Of a stretch of 64,000 nt of DNA, positions 11,883 through 20,497 are shown piece by piece. The position numbers were made by a program, and so were the translations under genes. The notes under the pieces are model-generated. The model saw only the letters and a list, made by a program, of their open reading frames with translations, was not told the DNA's origin and did no database searches. This DNA comes from Micrococcaceae bacterium Sec5.1. GTDB lineage: Bacteria; Actinomycetota; Actinomycetes; Actinomycetales; Micrococcaceae. The DNA is taken from assembly GCA_039636795.1 (NCBI GenBank), contig CP143430.1, positions 3,782,001 to 3,846,000 of the forward strand, in the 5' to 3' direction. How positions within the stretch are numbered: position 1 is the first letter of the stretch; every line of letters begins with the position of its first letter.

Positions 11883-13184
11883 GTGTCACAGCCAGAGCAC
11901 GGCCAGCAGCCATATCCGGGCGGTCAGCCTGCCTGGGGCAACCAGCCCCAGTGGGGTGGGCCACCCACATGGTCACACCCACAGGGTGGCGCCAACAATT
12001 GGCCGGGCTACCCTCCGCCCGGACCAGGACCAGGACCAGCGGGCGGATGGCCTGCGGCTGGGCCCGGCGGTCCATACTATGGAGCGCCCGGCGGTCCGCC
12101 CTATGGCCAACCAATATACGTTGCCCCACCCAAGCCAGGTGTCATTCCCTTGAGGCCCCTGCAATTCGGGGAGCTGCTTGATGGCTCCTTCCAGACCATA
12201 CGCCGGAATGCCGCCTCCATGTTTGGTTCAGCCCTGATCGTCCAGGCCGTTGCCGCTGCCCTCCTGGGTGTTGTCACCGTCGCCATGTACGAGCTTATGG
12301 ATTCGTTGGAAGCGACGGATTTCAGCGGGGACGCGGCTGGGTTCTTCGGCCCGTTCGTGGCCGTCATGGCGGGTTCGGTGGGAGTCTCCGTATTGATCGG
12401 CTTTCTCGGCGCCGTTCTTCAGGGCGTCATGGTCATTCCGGTTTCCCGTTCTGTCCTCAACCGGCGGACGGGCTTCGGTCAAATGTGGAAGCTTGCTGTC
12501 GGGCGGATCTTGCCTCTCCTGGGAGTAGCAGCCGTGCTCACTTTCGGTGGACTGCTGGCCGCAGCTGCCGTCGTCGGGATTGCCGTGCTGTTGTTCACGG
12601 CCTTGGGACCGGCTGCCTTGTTGATTGTCTTTCCTTTGGGCTTCGGGGCCGTCGTCGTCTTTGTCTGGATTGGACTGAAGCTCATGTTCGCCCCCGCCGC
12701 CATCGTCGTGGAGCGGATCGGCGTCTATGACGGACTCCTGCGATCCTGGCAGTTGACCAAGAGCAATTGGTGGCGCATCTTCGGCATAACGCTGCTGGTG
12801 AGCGTCATGGTGGGAATCATCGCCCAGATAGTGCAGATTCCAGCTTCTCTCGCTGCTACCGCGATAGGCTCCGTAGTCTCCCCCCACCCCGACGCCGGGA
12901 CAGTGGCCTCCACCCTGGTCCTCACGACTGTGATCTCGATGGTCATTGGGGCTTTGGTAGGGTCTGTGACCTTCGCTTTCCAAACATCGGTGTCCGCGCT
13001 CATCTATATGGATCTTCGAATGCGTCGGGATGGGCTGGACGTGGAGTTGATGCGCCTGATGGAAAGTGGTGCAGATCCGGAGGGAATCCCCGGTGGTCCT
13101 GCCCCACAGTTCCAGGGCAGCACATGGCCCCCTGGCGGCGGACAATGGCCAGGCACTCCTCCCGGGCGCCGGCCGCAGGCATGA
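11883..13184 (+). CDS. Multi-pass membrane protein with Pro/Gly-rich N-terminus
   Basis: A 433-residue protein. Residues 1-90 or so are Gly, Pro, Gln and Trp rich with repeated GGP/PGP units and look disordered. The rest has five or more hydrophobic segments separated by short loops and resembles the membrane domain family named after glycerophosphoryl diester phosphodiesterase; there is no phosphodiesterase catalytic domain. The start is GTG at 11883 with GGGAGG just upstream. It heads an operon: its stop overlaps the DUF4129 gene by 4 bases. The position beside MoxR/DUF58 genes hints at an envelope role, but this is inference. Confidence 0.8.
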   Translation: MSQPEHGQQPYPGGQPAWGNQPQWGGPPTWSHPQGGANNWPGYPPPGPGPGPAGGWPAAGPGGPYYGAPGGPPYGQPIYVAPPKPGVIPLRPLQFGELLDGSFQTIRRNAASMFGSALIVQAVAAALLGVVTVAMYELMDSLEATDFSGDAAGFFGPFVAVMAGSVGVSVLIGFLGAVLQGVMVIPVSRSVLNRRTGFGQMWKLAVGRILPLLGVAAVLTFGGLLAAAAVVGIAVLLFTALGPAALLIVFPLGFGAVVVFVWIGLKLMFAPAAIVVERIGVYDGLLRSWQLTKSNWWRIFGITLLVSVMVGIIAQIVQIPASLAATAIGSVVSPHPDAGTVASTLVLTTVISMVIGALVGSVTFAFQTSVSALIYMDLRMRRDGLDVELMRLMESGADPEGIPGGPAPQFQGSTWPPGGGQWPGTPPGRRPQA

Positions 13185-13873
13185 GTCAAGCCTTACTCCA
13201 TGTCATTCCCGCTTTGGCCGGCACTGAGCCGCCGGTGAGTCCGGACCGGGACGAAGCACGTCGTTGGGCCGAGGAGGAACTATCCAAGGCGCAGTATGCC
13301 CAAGCCCGGCCCAGTTGGCTGGACCAGCTTTGGCGCGACTTCCTGGACTGGCTCAGCTCCCTGGACGGGGACGGAACTTCCCCGGCCGGCAACATCGCTG
13401 TTCCCCTCATCATTGCCTTGGCTGTGGTACTCATTGTGGTGGCTATCTTCGTAGTCCGTCCCAGGCTGAATGCAACGCGAAAAACCTCGGTTGCCGGCAT
13501 TTACGGCAAGGACTCGGTTGTGGACGCTGCCACATATCGGAAGCTCGCTTTGGCCGCGGCCGACGACGGCGACTGGGCGTCCGCCGTCGTCGATCAGTTC
13601 CGGGCCTTGGTGCGCTCCGCGGAGGAGCGCGATGTTATTGAAGCGCGGGCTGGACGGACGGCCGATGAAGCCGCTAATCACTTGGGCCAGGCCTTCGCTC
13701 CCGCCCAGCTCCGGCTTGTTGATGCCGCCGGCCTGTTTGATGCGGTCCGCTACGGAGAACAGGCCGCGACACGCTCGGATTATGATGAGCTGCGCAAGCT
13801 GGATACAGACCTCCTGGCCCTGACACCTGACTTCAGCGGCCAGTACCAACAGGGATTCGCGGTGCCGCGATGA
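13181..13873 (+). CDS. DUF4129-domain membrane protein
   Basis: A 230-residue protein with one central membrane segment (around IAVPLIIALAVVLIVVAIFVV, residues 70-90). The extracellular or luminal N-terminal half contains ARRWAEEELSKAQYA and two Trp-rich turns. The C-terminal DUF4129 domain includes YRKLALAAADDGDWASAVVDQFRALVR. DUF4129 is commonly found beside MoxR, DUF58 and transglutaminase-like proteins. Start and stop overlap the neighbouring genes by 4 bases (ATGA), so it is translated as part of a coupled block. No biochemical role is known. Confidence 0.85.
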   Translation: MSQALLHVIPALAGTEPPVSPDRDEARRWAEEELSKAQYAQARPSWLDQLWRDFLDWLSSLDGDGTSPAGNIAVPLIIALAVVLIVVAIFVVRPRLNATRKTSVAGIYGKDSVVDAATYRKLALAAADDGDWASAVVDQFRALVRSAEERDVIEARAGRTADEAANHLGQAFAPAQLRLVDAAGLFDAVRYGEQAATRSDYDELRKLDTDLLALTPDFSGQYQQGFAVPR

Positions 13874-15066
13874 CCCTCCAGGAACAGGTGCCTGAAGCTT
13901 TGCAGGAAGGAACTCCTCCTCCACGGCGGACCAGCGCCATGTGGAGTTGGTTCCGAAAGCACCTGGTTTGGATTGCGCTGGGCGTAGTGTTTGCCGCGTT
14001 CGTGACGTTCCTGGCAGTGGAGCGGTTCTCGGCGCCCAACGACTCCCGGGCCTTGTCTACCCGTAATCCCGCTCCCGACGGGGCCATGGCGTTGGCCGAA
14101 ATACTGGGGCGCCACGGTGTTGTCATAACTCCCACCGATACCCTCGAAGACACCTTGACAGCCATTTCCGACGACACCCATACCACCGTGCTGCTCTATG
14201 ACCCCCGCGGTTTCCTGGACAGGTCGCAGTTGGAAGATCTCAGGTCCGAGGCCGGCCGGTTAGTGGTGGTCGCACCACGACTACGCACGCTGAACGGCCT
14301 TGAGCCGGGCATCCGTCCCGGCGGAGTGGTTCCCGAAGCAACGAAAATCCTTGAACCTGGCTGCGGCCAGGAAGACGCAGAGCGGGCGGGAGCCGTTGCA
14401 GCACAAGGAGCCGTCTACCTGGGTCCCGTAATTTGCTACGCCACCCGCAGCGATGGACCTGGACTTTATGTGGCCTCGGCGGATGGGCGCGTGGTGGTGC
14501 TGGGGAGCACTGAGTTGCTGGAAAACCAACACCTCGCTGCCGAAGGCAACGCAGCATTGGCCATCCGGACCTTGGGAGGCGCGCCCGACTTGGTCTGGTA
14601 CACACCAGGCCTCACGGATGTAGCGTCCGATAGATCCGCCCCGACGCTGAACGAACTTGCACCTGCATGGCTGGCGTTTGCGGGCCCATGGCTGGGTGTC
14701 GTAGCCATCCTTGCCATTCTCTGGCGCGGACGACGCTTGGGACCGTTGGTCTTTGAACCGCTTCCCGTGGTGGTAAAGGCAGCCGAAACGGCCGAAGGCC
14801 GTGCACGTCTCTATCAGGATTCACGTGCCGTTGAACCCGCGGCCGACAATTTGCGGGCAGGAACCCTCGCCCGGTTGGCCAAGCATTTCAATCTGGGGAC
14901 CGACGCCACCGCGGAAGTCATCGTCGACGCCGTGGCCCGGCGCCTTGGACGGCAAGCACCGGCGATCCGGTGGTCGTTAATTGATTCCAAGCCGCAGACA
15001 GAAGGACAACTGGTGCAGTGGGCACAACAGATCGAACGAATCGAACAGGAGGCGACGGCCCGATGA
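13870..15066 (+). CDS. DUF4350-domain membrane protein
   Basis: A 398-residue protein with a membrane anchor near the N-terminus (WIALGVVFAAFVTFLAVERF, about residues 35-55), a large soluble domain with strand-helix order (LLYDPRGFL, LVVVAPR, LYVASADGRVVVLGSTE), a second membrane segment near residue 280 (WLGVVAILAILWRGRRLGPL) and a cytoplasmic tail. This is the DUF4350 architecture, which is distantly glutamine-amidotransferase-like in fold. It is coupled by 4-base overlaps to DUF4129 upstream and MoxR downstream. Its place suggests a membrane complex assembled by the MoxR ATPase; that is inference. Confidence 0.85.
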   Translation: MTLQEQVPEALQEGTPPPRRTSAMWSWFRKHLVWIALGVVFAAFVTFLAVERFSAPNDSRALSTRNPAPDGAMALAEILGRHGVVITPTDTLEDTLTAISDDTHTTVLLYDPRGFLDRSQLEDLRSEAGRLVVVAPRLRTLNGLEPGIRPGGVVPEATKILEPGCGQEDAERAGAVAAQGAVYLGPVICYATRSDGPGLYVASADGRVVVLGSTELLENQHLAAEGNAALAIRTLGGAPDLVWYTPGLTDVASDRSAPTLNELAPAWLAFAGPWLGVVAILAILWRGRRLGPLVFEPLPVVVKAAETAEGRARLYQDSRAVEPAADNLRAGTLARLAKHFNLGTDATAEVIVDAVARRLGRQAPAIRWSLIDSKPQTEGQLVQWAQQIERIEQEATAR

Positions 15067-16085
15067 GCAACCAGCCGAACAGCTATACGGACAGCAACTA
15101 CCAATACTCCGGAGGGGCGGCCCATCAGGGGGTGGAGGATCCTGCCCGGCAGTCCCTGTTGAACGTCCGGACCGAGGTTGGGAAGGCCGTGGTGGGGCAG
15201 GATCCCACAGTGACCGGGATGCTCATCGCCCTTCTCTGCGACGGCCATGTCCTGCTGGAAGGCGTGCCCGGAGTCGCCAAGACCCTGTTGGTCCGGGCGT
15301 TGTCAACTGCCCTGAGCCTGGAAACCAAGCGCGTACAGTTCACCCCGGATCTCATGCCCGGAGACGTCACGGGTTCCTTGGTGTATGACTCGCATTCATC
15401 GGAATTCACTTTCCGGGAAGGGCCTGTATTCACGAACATCCTGCTGGCCGATGAAATAAACCGAACGCCACCCAAGACGCAGGCCTCGCTCCTGGAAGCA
15501 ATGGAGGAACGCCAGGTTTCCGTAGACGGCGTGTCCAGGCCGCTGCCGGCACCCTTCATCGTGGCAGCCACCCAGAATCCCGTCGAATACGAAGGAACCT
15601 ACCCCCTGCCCGAGGCCCAATTGGACAGATTCCTCCTCAAACTGACCATGCCTTTGCCGGGCAGGGCCGAGGAAATCGAAGTGATCCGCCGGCACGCGGG
15701 CGGCTTCGATCCCCGAAACCTCGCCGCAGCCGGCGTGCGGCCGGTGGCTGGCGCCGTCGAGCTTTCCAATGCCCGCGCGGCTGTGGCTCAAGTGGCCGTC
15801 GCCCCGGAAATCCTGGCCTACATTGTGGACGTAGTCCGGGCCACCAGATCAGCCCCTTCCTTCCAACTGGGCGTCTCCCCTCGAGGCGCTACTGCTCTTT
15901 TGAACACGTCAAAGGCATGGGCCTGGTTGTCCGGGCGGCCCTTCGTGACGCCGGACGACGTCAAAGCGTTATCGTTGCCTTGCCTCAGGCACCGGGTAGG
16001 CCTGCGTCCTGAGGCCCAGATGGATGGCATCCACGTTGACGACGTCCTGGGCAGCATCCTCGCGTCCGTTCCGGTGCCTCGTTGA
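15063..16085 (+). CDS. MoxR-family AAA+ ATPase
   Basis: A 340-residue MoxR-type AAA+ chaperone. Walker A is GVPGVAKT, Walker B and following residues ILLADEINRTPPKTQ, the sensor region VAATQNPVEYEGTYPLPEAQ and the arginine-finger block LDRFLLKL are all present, with an AAA lid domain at the C-terminus. MoxR proteins typically help activate or assemble partner complexes with DUF58/VWA-like proteins, which fits the DUF58 gene 52 bases downstream. The ATG at 15063 overlaps the DUF4350 stop by 4 bases and is preferred over an upstream in-frame start at 15018. Confidence 0.95.
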   Translation: MSNQPNSYTDSNYQYSGGAAHQGVEDPARQSLLNVRTEVGKAVVGQDPTVTGMLIALLCDGHVLLEGVPGVAKTLLVRALSTALSLETKRVQFTPDLMPGDVTGSLVYDSHSSEFTFREGPVFTNILLADEINRTPPKTQASLLEAMEERQVSVDGVSRPLPAPFIVAATQNPVEYEGTYPLPEAQLDRFLLKLTMPLPGRAEEIEVIRRHAGGFDPRNLAAAGVRPVAGAVELSNARAAVAQVAVAPEILAYIVDVVRATRSAPSFQLGVSPRGATALLNTSKAWAWLSGRPFVTPDDVKALSLPCLRHRVGLRPEAQMDGIHVDDVLGSILASVPVPR

Positions 16086-16137
16086 TTCTGCCGGTGATGC
16101 AAATGATGCAAATGACAGCAATGGCAAGGGTGCCCTG

Positions 16138-17430
16138 ATGGCCATCACGGGTCGTTTTGTGTTGCTGGCAGTTGCCGGGCTGGTTCCGTTGCTGCTGTTT
16201 CCCGCGTGGAGCACGGTGCTGCTCGTCGCTATCGGACTGCTGCTGTTCCTGACCCTTGACCTTGTCCTGGCGGCTTCCCCAGCCAAACTGGGCTTGGTAC
16301 GTCAGCAACCGGGCAACGTCACTTTGGAGAGTCACGTTGATTCCGTCCTCACGGTAACCAACCTGGGCCGCAGGAAGCTGCGGGCGATGGTCCGGGATGG
16401 TTGGCAACCTTCCGCTGGAGCCCTTAACCCAGCCCAGCCGCTGGACGTTCCACCTGGCGAACGTCGCCGCATGACGGTGTCCCTGGTGCCACGGCGCCGC
16501 GGGGATCTTGAGAGCCCACACGTCACGATCCGCTCCTATGGGCCCTTGCGGCTGGCTGCCCGGCAGCGAACAAGGGCACTTCCCGGGCGGCTTCGAGTGC
16601 TCCCGCCCTTCCATTCCAAGCGGCATCTGCCATCGAAACTACGCAAGCTGCGCGAACTTGATGGCAGGGCCGCTGTGCAGATCCGGGGCGCGGGAACGGA
16701 GTTCGATTCCCTGCGGGACTACGTTCGTGGCGATGACGTTCGTTCCATTGACTGGCGTGCAACCGCACGTCGCACATCTGTGGTGGTGCGTACCTGGCGT
16801 CCGGAACGGGACAGGCGGGTTGTGATCGTTCTGGACACATCGCGAACCGCAGCGGCCAGGATTGACGACGAGCCGAGGCTCGATACTTGGATTGAGGCTG
16901 CGCTGCTGCTCGCGGTTCTGGCGGAACGGGGCGGGGATCGGGTTGACTTCCTCGCCTACGACCGGATGCTCCGCGCGAGGGTCGAATCTGCTTCGAAAGG
17001 CAATCTCCTGGCCCAACTCGTTCAATCCATGGCGACGTTGGAGGCCGAGCTCATCGAACTGGACTGGCAGCAGATCCCAGGCCAGGTGCGGGCTGTCTCG
17101 GCACACCGCTCTCTTGTGGTGCTTTTGACAGCCCTCGACGGCGGCGCCCCCGAGGAAGGCCTTCTCCCCATGGTGGCCCAACTGGTCCGCCAGCACGTAG
17201 TGGTGGTCGCATCTGTCCGGGACCCCTTGCTGGCAGCCATGAAAGCCGGACGTTCCACCGCCAGCCAGGTTTTCCGTGCCGCCGCCGCGGAACGCGCACT
17301 CCTGGAACGCGCTGCCGTCACAGAACAACTGCGGCAACTCGGCGCTGAAGTGGTGGACGCCGAACCCTCTGAGGTCCCTCCCCTGCTGGCTGACACCTAC
17401 ATCCGGCTAAAAGCGGCCGGACGGCTCTAG
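16138..17430 (+). CDS. DUF58-domain protein
   Basis: A 430-residue protein with two N-terminal membrane segments (residues about 5-45) and a C-terminal DUF58 domain. The DUF58 signature RDYVRGDDVRSIDWRATAR is clear. A VWA-like strand VVIVLDTSRT follows. MoxR and DUF58 proteins act together in several systems. The start chosen is ATG 16138 with AAGGG upstream; the open frame extends further up over the preceding intergenic bases, which carry a small ATGCAAATG direct repeat. It is separated from the MoxR gene by 52 bases, the only real gap in the operon. Confidence 0.9.
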   Translation: MAITGRFVLLAVAGLVPLLLFPAWSTVLLVAIGLLLFLTLDLVLAASPAKLGLVRQQPGNVTLESHVDSVLTVTNLGRRKLRAMVRDGWQPSAGALNPAQPLDVPPGERRRMTVSLVPRRRGDLESPHVTIRSYGPLRLAARQRTRALPGRLRVLPPFHSKRHLPSKLRKLRELDGRAAVQIRGAGTEFDSLRDYVRGDDVRSIDWRATARRTSVVVRTWRPERDRRVVIVLDTSRTAAARIDDEPRLDTWIEAALLLAVLAERGGDRVDFLAYDRMLRARVESASKGNLLAQLVQSMATLEAELIELDWQQIPGQVRAVSAHRSLVVLLTALDGGAPEEGLLPMVAQLVRQHVVVVASVRDPLLAAMKAGRSTASQVFRAAAAERALLERAAVTEQLRQLGAEVVDAEPSEVPPLLADTYIRLKAAGRL

Positions 17431-17441
17431 GAAGGATTCCA

Positions 17442-18167
17442 ATGAACGAACCTATCTACCGGTTGGCCCTGGGCAATGATTTCACCAAGCTGGCCCCCGA
17501 ACTCCAGGAGTACTTCTCCCTCGCGGCAGGCTCCGGCTCATATGGAATCGGCGAAGGGGTCTTTGACGTCGTGGGCTGCCAGCAAAAATGGCTGCGTCCT
17601 TTGCTGGCCCTGACGGGGAGCGAAGAGGCCTTCTTCCCTGAATACGGCGAAGGCATCCCGTTCCGGATTGAGAACCATGCCCACGTGGATCCCTTTGGCC
17701 GGCAAGCCCTCACGGCACGGCGTGAAATCTACTTCCCATCCGGGACACGGTTGTTCCACGACACCACGAGCGCTATCACCACGCCGCAGGCCGGCTCCGC
17801 CACGCCCGCACCGATCCGGTTAGTGGACCATGTTGGCCGTTACCGCCGCCTCGTGACGGACCTTGACGTAAATGTCACGCCCAACGGCCGGCTGCGGGGC
17901 GTATCGAAAGCCAGCCGGCTCTTCCTGGGCCCACTGCGCATTCCATTGCCGGCGGCGCTGGATGCAAGGGCCTTCGCGGAGCAATGGTGGGACGAGAACG
18001 AGGGCAAGCACCGGATCCAGGTCAAGGTCATCCAACCCCAGATCGGCGTAGTGCTGGTCTATGCCGGCCGCTTCGATTACCGGTTGGCGCCCTACCTGCC
18101 CGGGGCCGCCCAAGGCACAGCGCTCCCCCGCTATGCAGAACCGGATCGCTGGGAAAAGAGGATCTAG
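17442..18167 (+). CDS. DUF4166-domain protein
   Basis: A 241-residue soluble protein of the DUF4166 family; function unknown. It begins MNEPIYRLALGNDF with GGAAGG upstream and contains the conserved blocks LAPELQEYFSL, GVFDVVGCQQKWLRP, PFRIENHAHVDPFGR and RIQVKVIQPQIGVVLVYAGRFDYRL. No membrane segment or catalytic motif is recognised. It follows the DUF58 gene by 11 bases and ends 10 bases before the convergent MetE-like gene, so no room exists for a strong terminator between them. Confidence 0.8.
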   Translation: MNEPIYRLALGNDFTKLAPELQEYFSLAAGSGSYGIGEGVFDVVGCQQKWLRPLLALTGSEEAFFPEYGEGIPFRIENHAHVDPFGRQALTARREIYFPSGTRLFHDTTSAITTPQAGSATPAPIRLVDHVGRYRRLVTDLDVNVTPNGRLRGVSKASRLFLGPLRIPLPAALDARAFAEQWWDENEGKHRIQVKVIQPQIGVVLVYAGRFDYRLAPYLPGAAQGTALPRYAEPDRWEKRI

Positions 18168-18177
18168 CCCTTGCCGA

Positions 18178-19209
18178 TCAGCCCTGTGACAGTTGGTCCA
18201 GGCCGTCGGCCACTTGGGTGAGTCGAGCGAGCACTTCCTTCGCTGTGGAGGGCTTCACGTGGGCGAGTCCCGTTGCCGGCGTCACCCGTAGTGCCGACAA
18301 CGCCGACGCCGGGAGGCCCAGTTGGCTCCAAGGCCGCCAAATGCTTTCCACGACGTCCGCAGTCCGCGGGAGCATGGCATCAGCGCCCGTTGTGGGCATA
18401 GCACCGGCCCACACACGTTTGCCATCTTCCACTGCCCCTGCAAGGTGCTCCCATTGGCGGGTTGTCAACGCCTTCAGCGGCACGGCAACACCGTCGGCGC
18501 CCGCTTCGAGTATGCGATCGATCGGCGCCTCGATCTCCGCTACGGACACCACGATTTCGACGGCGCCCGCTGCCCTGAGCGCGTCGATCACCAACCGCCA
18601 GGCTCCCGCCACTTCCTCACCGGGGATGGAGCGCAGAGTGCGGTAACCACTCGCCGTCGGGATGGTTCCGCCCATAACTGCGGCAATGTCCGGCTCGTCC
18701 AACTGGACCACGACGCCCGCTCCGGGGACAGCTCCCGAGATCCGCTGAAGGTGTTCTGCGACTCCAGCTGCCAGTGACTCGGCAATGTCACGGCGCGCCC
18801 CAAAATCGAGAAGGGCTCTCTCGCCGTTGTGGAGGTACAAACCGGCTGCGAGGCTCATGGGACCCATCAGCTGGATCTTGATCCCGGTGGCTGAAACTTC
18901 CTCCGTTCCAGCGATGTCGGCCAGGATGTTGACGTCGGTGGCAAGCGCGGATCGTGCCCGCTGCGCGTCCTTTCCTGCCCGGTCCACCAATCTCCATCCG
19001 TGGGGTTGAACGTCCACGGCCAAGTCCACCAGCAGCGAAGCTGTCCGGCCAACGGCGTCGGATCCGACACCACGGTCCGGCAGTTCGGGCAGGAACGGAA
19101 GGTGGGGGTCGCCCAATTCGCCCCGAATGATTCGCATGGACTCGGCTGGGTCAATCCCGGGCCATGGGCCCAGCGCCGTAGCGCTGACCCGCTGCACTTC
19201 TCCTGACAT
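18178..19209 (-). CDS. MetE-like (methionine synthase C-terminal fold) protein, cysteine-free
   Basis: A 343-residue protein with the TIM-barrel pattern of the cobalamin-independent methionine synthase C-terminal domain (MSGEVQRVSATALGPWPG start, GIKIQLMGPMSLAAGLY, VVVQLDEPDIAAVMGG). It resembles the actinobacterial Rv3015c group, which in Mycobacterium lies close to mnmA and a cysteine desulfurase, as here. The predicted protein contains no cysteine at all, so the MetE zinc site (one His, two Cys) is absent and the H-x-C motif position reads SVAEIEAP. A true methionine synthase role is therefore unlikely. It follows chorismate mutase by 4 bases and is probably co-transcribed. Confidence 0.8.
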   Translation of the reverse strand: MSGEVQRVSATALGPWPGIDPAESMRIIRGELGDPHLPFLPELPDRGVGSDAVGRTASLLVDLAVDVQPHGWRLVDRAGKDAQRARSALATDVNILADIAGTEEVSATGIKIQLMGPMSLAAGLYLHNGERALLDFGARRDIAESLAAGVAEHLQRISGAVPGAGVVVQLDEPDIAAVMGGTIPTASGYRTLRSIPGEEVAGAWRLVIDALRAAGAVEIVVSVAEIEAPIDRILEAGADGVAVPLKALTTRQWEHLAGAVEDGKRVWAGAMPTTGADAMLPRTADVVESIWRPWSQLGLPASALSALRVTPATGLAHVKPSTAKEVLARLTQVADGLDQLSQG

Positions 19210-19213
19210 ACTT

Positions 19214-19603
19214 TCAGGCCTGCCGGCTGGAGATCTGGTGATCCTCTGCGATGGCCTCGTGATGGCGGATCACTTCACTGATGATGAAATTCAGGAACTT
19301 CTCGGCAAATGCGGGGTCAAGATGCGCGTCCTCGGCCAGGCGGCGAAGCCGGGCGATCTGGGCTGCTTCCCGTCCGGGGTCGCCCGCGGGAAGCTTGTGC
19401 GTGGCCTTCAGGATCCCTACTTTCTGGGTGGCCTTGAAGCGTTCCGCGAGCAGGAAAACGAGTGTGGCATCAATGTTGTCGATGCTGGACCGGATGGAGA
19501 GCAGCTCATCCATGACGCCGCGATCCACCTGGCCCGCGAGGGAACTCGCTGACGGGTTGAAGGAATCGTCGTCTTCGGGGAGGGCATTGTTCTGCTCGGT
19601 CAT
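19214..19603 (-). CDS. Chorismate mutase (AroQ type)
   Basis: A 129-residue AroQ-fold protein that converts chorismate to prephenate in Phe/Tyr synthesis. The catalytic helix pattern is visible: DELLSIRSSIDNIDATLVFLLAERF, VGILKATHKLPAGDPGREA and IISEVIRHH. A longer reading from 19804 exists, but ATG 19603 has GGGGAT upstream and gives the usual length, with a 35-residue acidic N-terminal extension. Actinobacterial cytosolic AroQ enzymes are often weak alone and activated by DAHP synthase; nothing in this window shows that partner. Confidence 0.9.
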   Translation of the reverse strand: MTEQNNALPEDDDSFNPSASSLAGQVDRGVMDELLSIRSSIDNIDATLVFLLAERFKATQKVGILKATHKLPAGDPGREAAQIARLRRLAEDAHLDPAFAEKFLNFIISEVIRHHEAIAEDHQISSRQA

Positions 19604-19732
19604 GATCCCCAGTCTATGGTGTGGGGCCGTAGCCTTGCGGGTGTTACCTGCCGGCGCCGGTAGAACCGTGTTCCCGTCGCGCGAATCGGTGCAGAATGGC
19701 AGCATCACTGCACGTCGACCAAGGGAGCTTCC

Positions 19733-20389
19733 ATGAAAATCGCTGTTCTGGGAACAGGAATGGTGGGCCACGCCCTCGCTGGCAAGTTGGTGTTGCTGGG
19801 CCACGAGGTCATGATGGGTTCCCGTGAATCAGGCAATCCCAAGGGCGAGGAATGGGCGCAGCAGGCTGGTCCACGCGCCCATGCCGGCTCTTTCGCGGAA
19901 GCGTGCGCCCAGTCCGAGCTGATCATCAACGCCACACCCGGTACGGTCAGCCTGGCGGTCCTCGCTGAAGCCGGCGAGGCCAACATCAACGGCAAAATCC
20001 TGTTGGATGTGGCAAATGCCCTTGATGGATCCGCCGGCTTCCCGCCATCTCTCACCATCTGCAACACCGACAGCATCGCCGAGACCATTCAACGGACCTA
20101 CCCCGAGGTACGGGTAGTGAAATCCCTTAACACAGTCAGCGCCCCCGTGATGGTGGATCCAGGGCGCCTTCCGGGCCCACATGACATGTTTATGGCCGGA
20201 AACGACGCGGATGCCAAAACCACAGTGTCAGGCCTGCTGCAGGAGTTTGGTTGGGCACCCGAGCACATCAGGGACCTTGGTGGACTCGAGGCTGCCCGCG
20301 GCATGGAAATGTGGCTGCCCTTGTGGCTAAGGATCTTCATGCAGCAGCCAAAGGGAAAGATGTTCAACATCGCCATCGTCTCGGAATAG
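19733..20389 (+). CDS. F420-type NADP oxidoreductase / NAD(P)-binding protein
   Basis: A 218-residue Rossmann protein of the NADPH:F420 oxidoreductase family. It starts MKIAVLGTGMVGHALAGKL (dinucleotide-binding GxGxxG), then MMGSRESGNPKG where NADP-type enzymes keep a basic/hydroxyl patch, then INATPGTVSL, VVKSLNTVSAPVM and FMAGNDADAK. Many actinobacteria carry non-F420 members of this family, so the cofactor partner is uncertain. The gene is monocistronic, between chorismate mutase (divergent) and the ABC importer (convergent). Confidence 0.85.
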   Translation: MKIAVLGTGMVGHALAGKLVLLGHEVMMGSRESGNPKGEEWAQQAGPRAHAGSFAEACAQSELIINATPGTVSLAVLAEAGEANINGKILLDVANALDGSAGFPPSLTICNTDSIAETIQRTYPEVRVVKSLNTVSAPVMVDPGRLPGPHDMFMAGNDADAKTTVSGLLQEFGWAPEHIRDLGGLEAARGMEMWLPLWLRIFMQQPKGKMFNIAIVSE

Positions 20390-20415
20390 GTCAGGAAGCG
20401 CCGTCCGCGATGGAG

Positions 20416-20460
20416 GCACCGAAGGTCCGCTCCCCAGCGTGGAGAACGGACCTTCGGTGC
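20416..20460. terminator. Strong inverted repeat between convergent genes
   Basis: Perfect 14-bp arms GCACCGAAGGTCCG and CGGACCTTCGGTGC (20416-20429 and 20447-20460), with a nested CTCC/GGAG stem in the loop. It lies between the oxidoreductase stop and the convergent ABC ATPase stop. There is no clear T-run, so it is a GC-type terminator candidate for either strand. Confidence 0.65.
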
Positions 20461-20497
20461 AACTTCACGGACTTCGCAGCCGCCGGGTTTCTGGGAC

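Noticed and set aside
16085-16137. Small ATGCAAATG repeats before the DUF58 gene as a regulatory element
   Set aside because: Two short copies only, partly inside an open frame; too weak to call.
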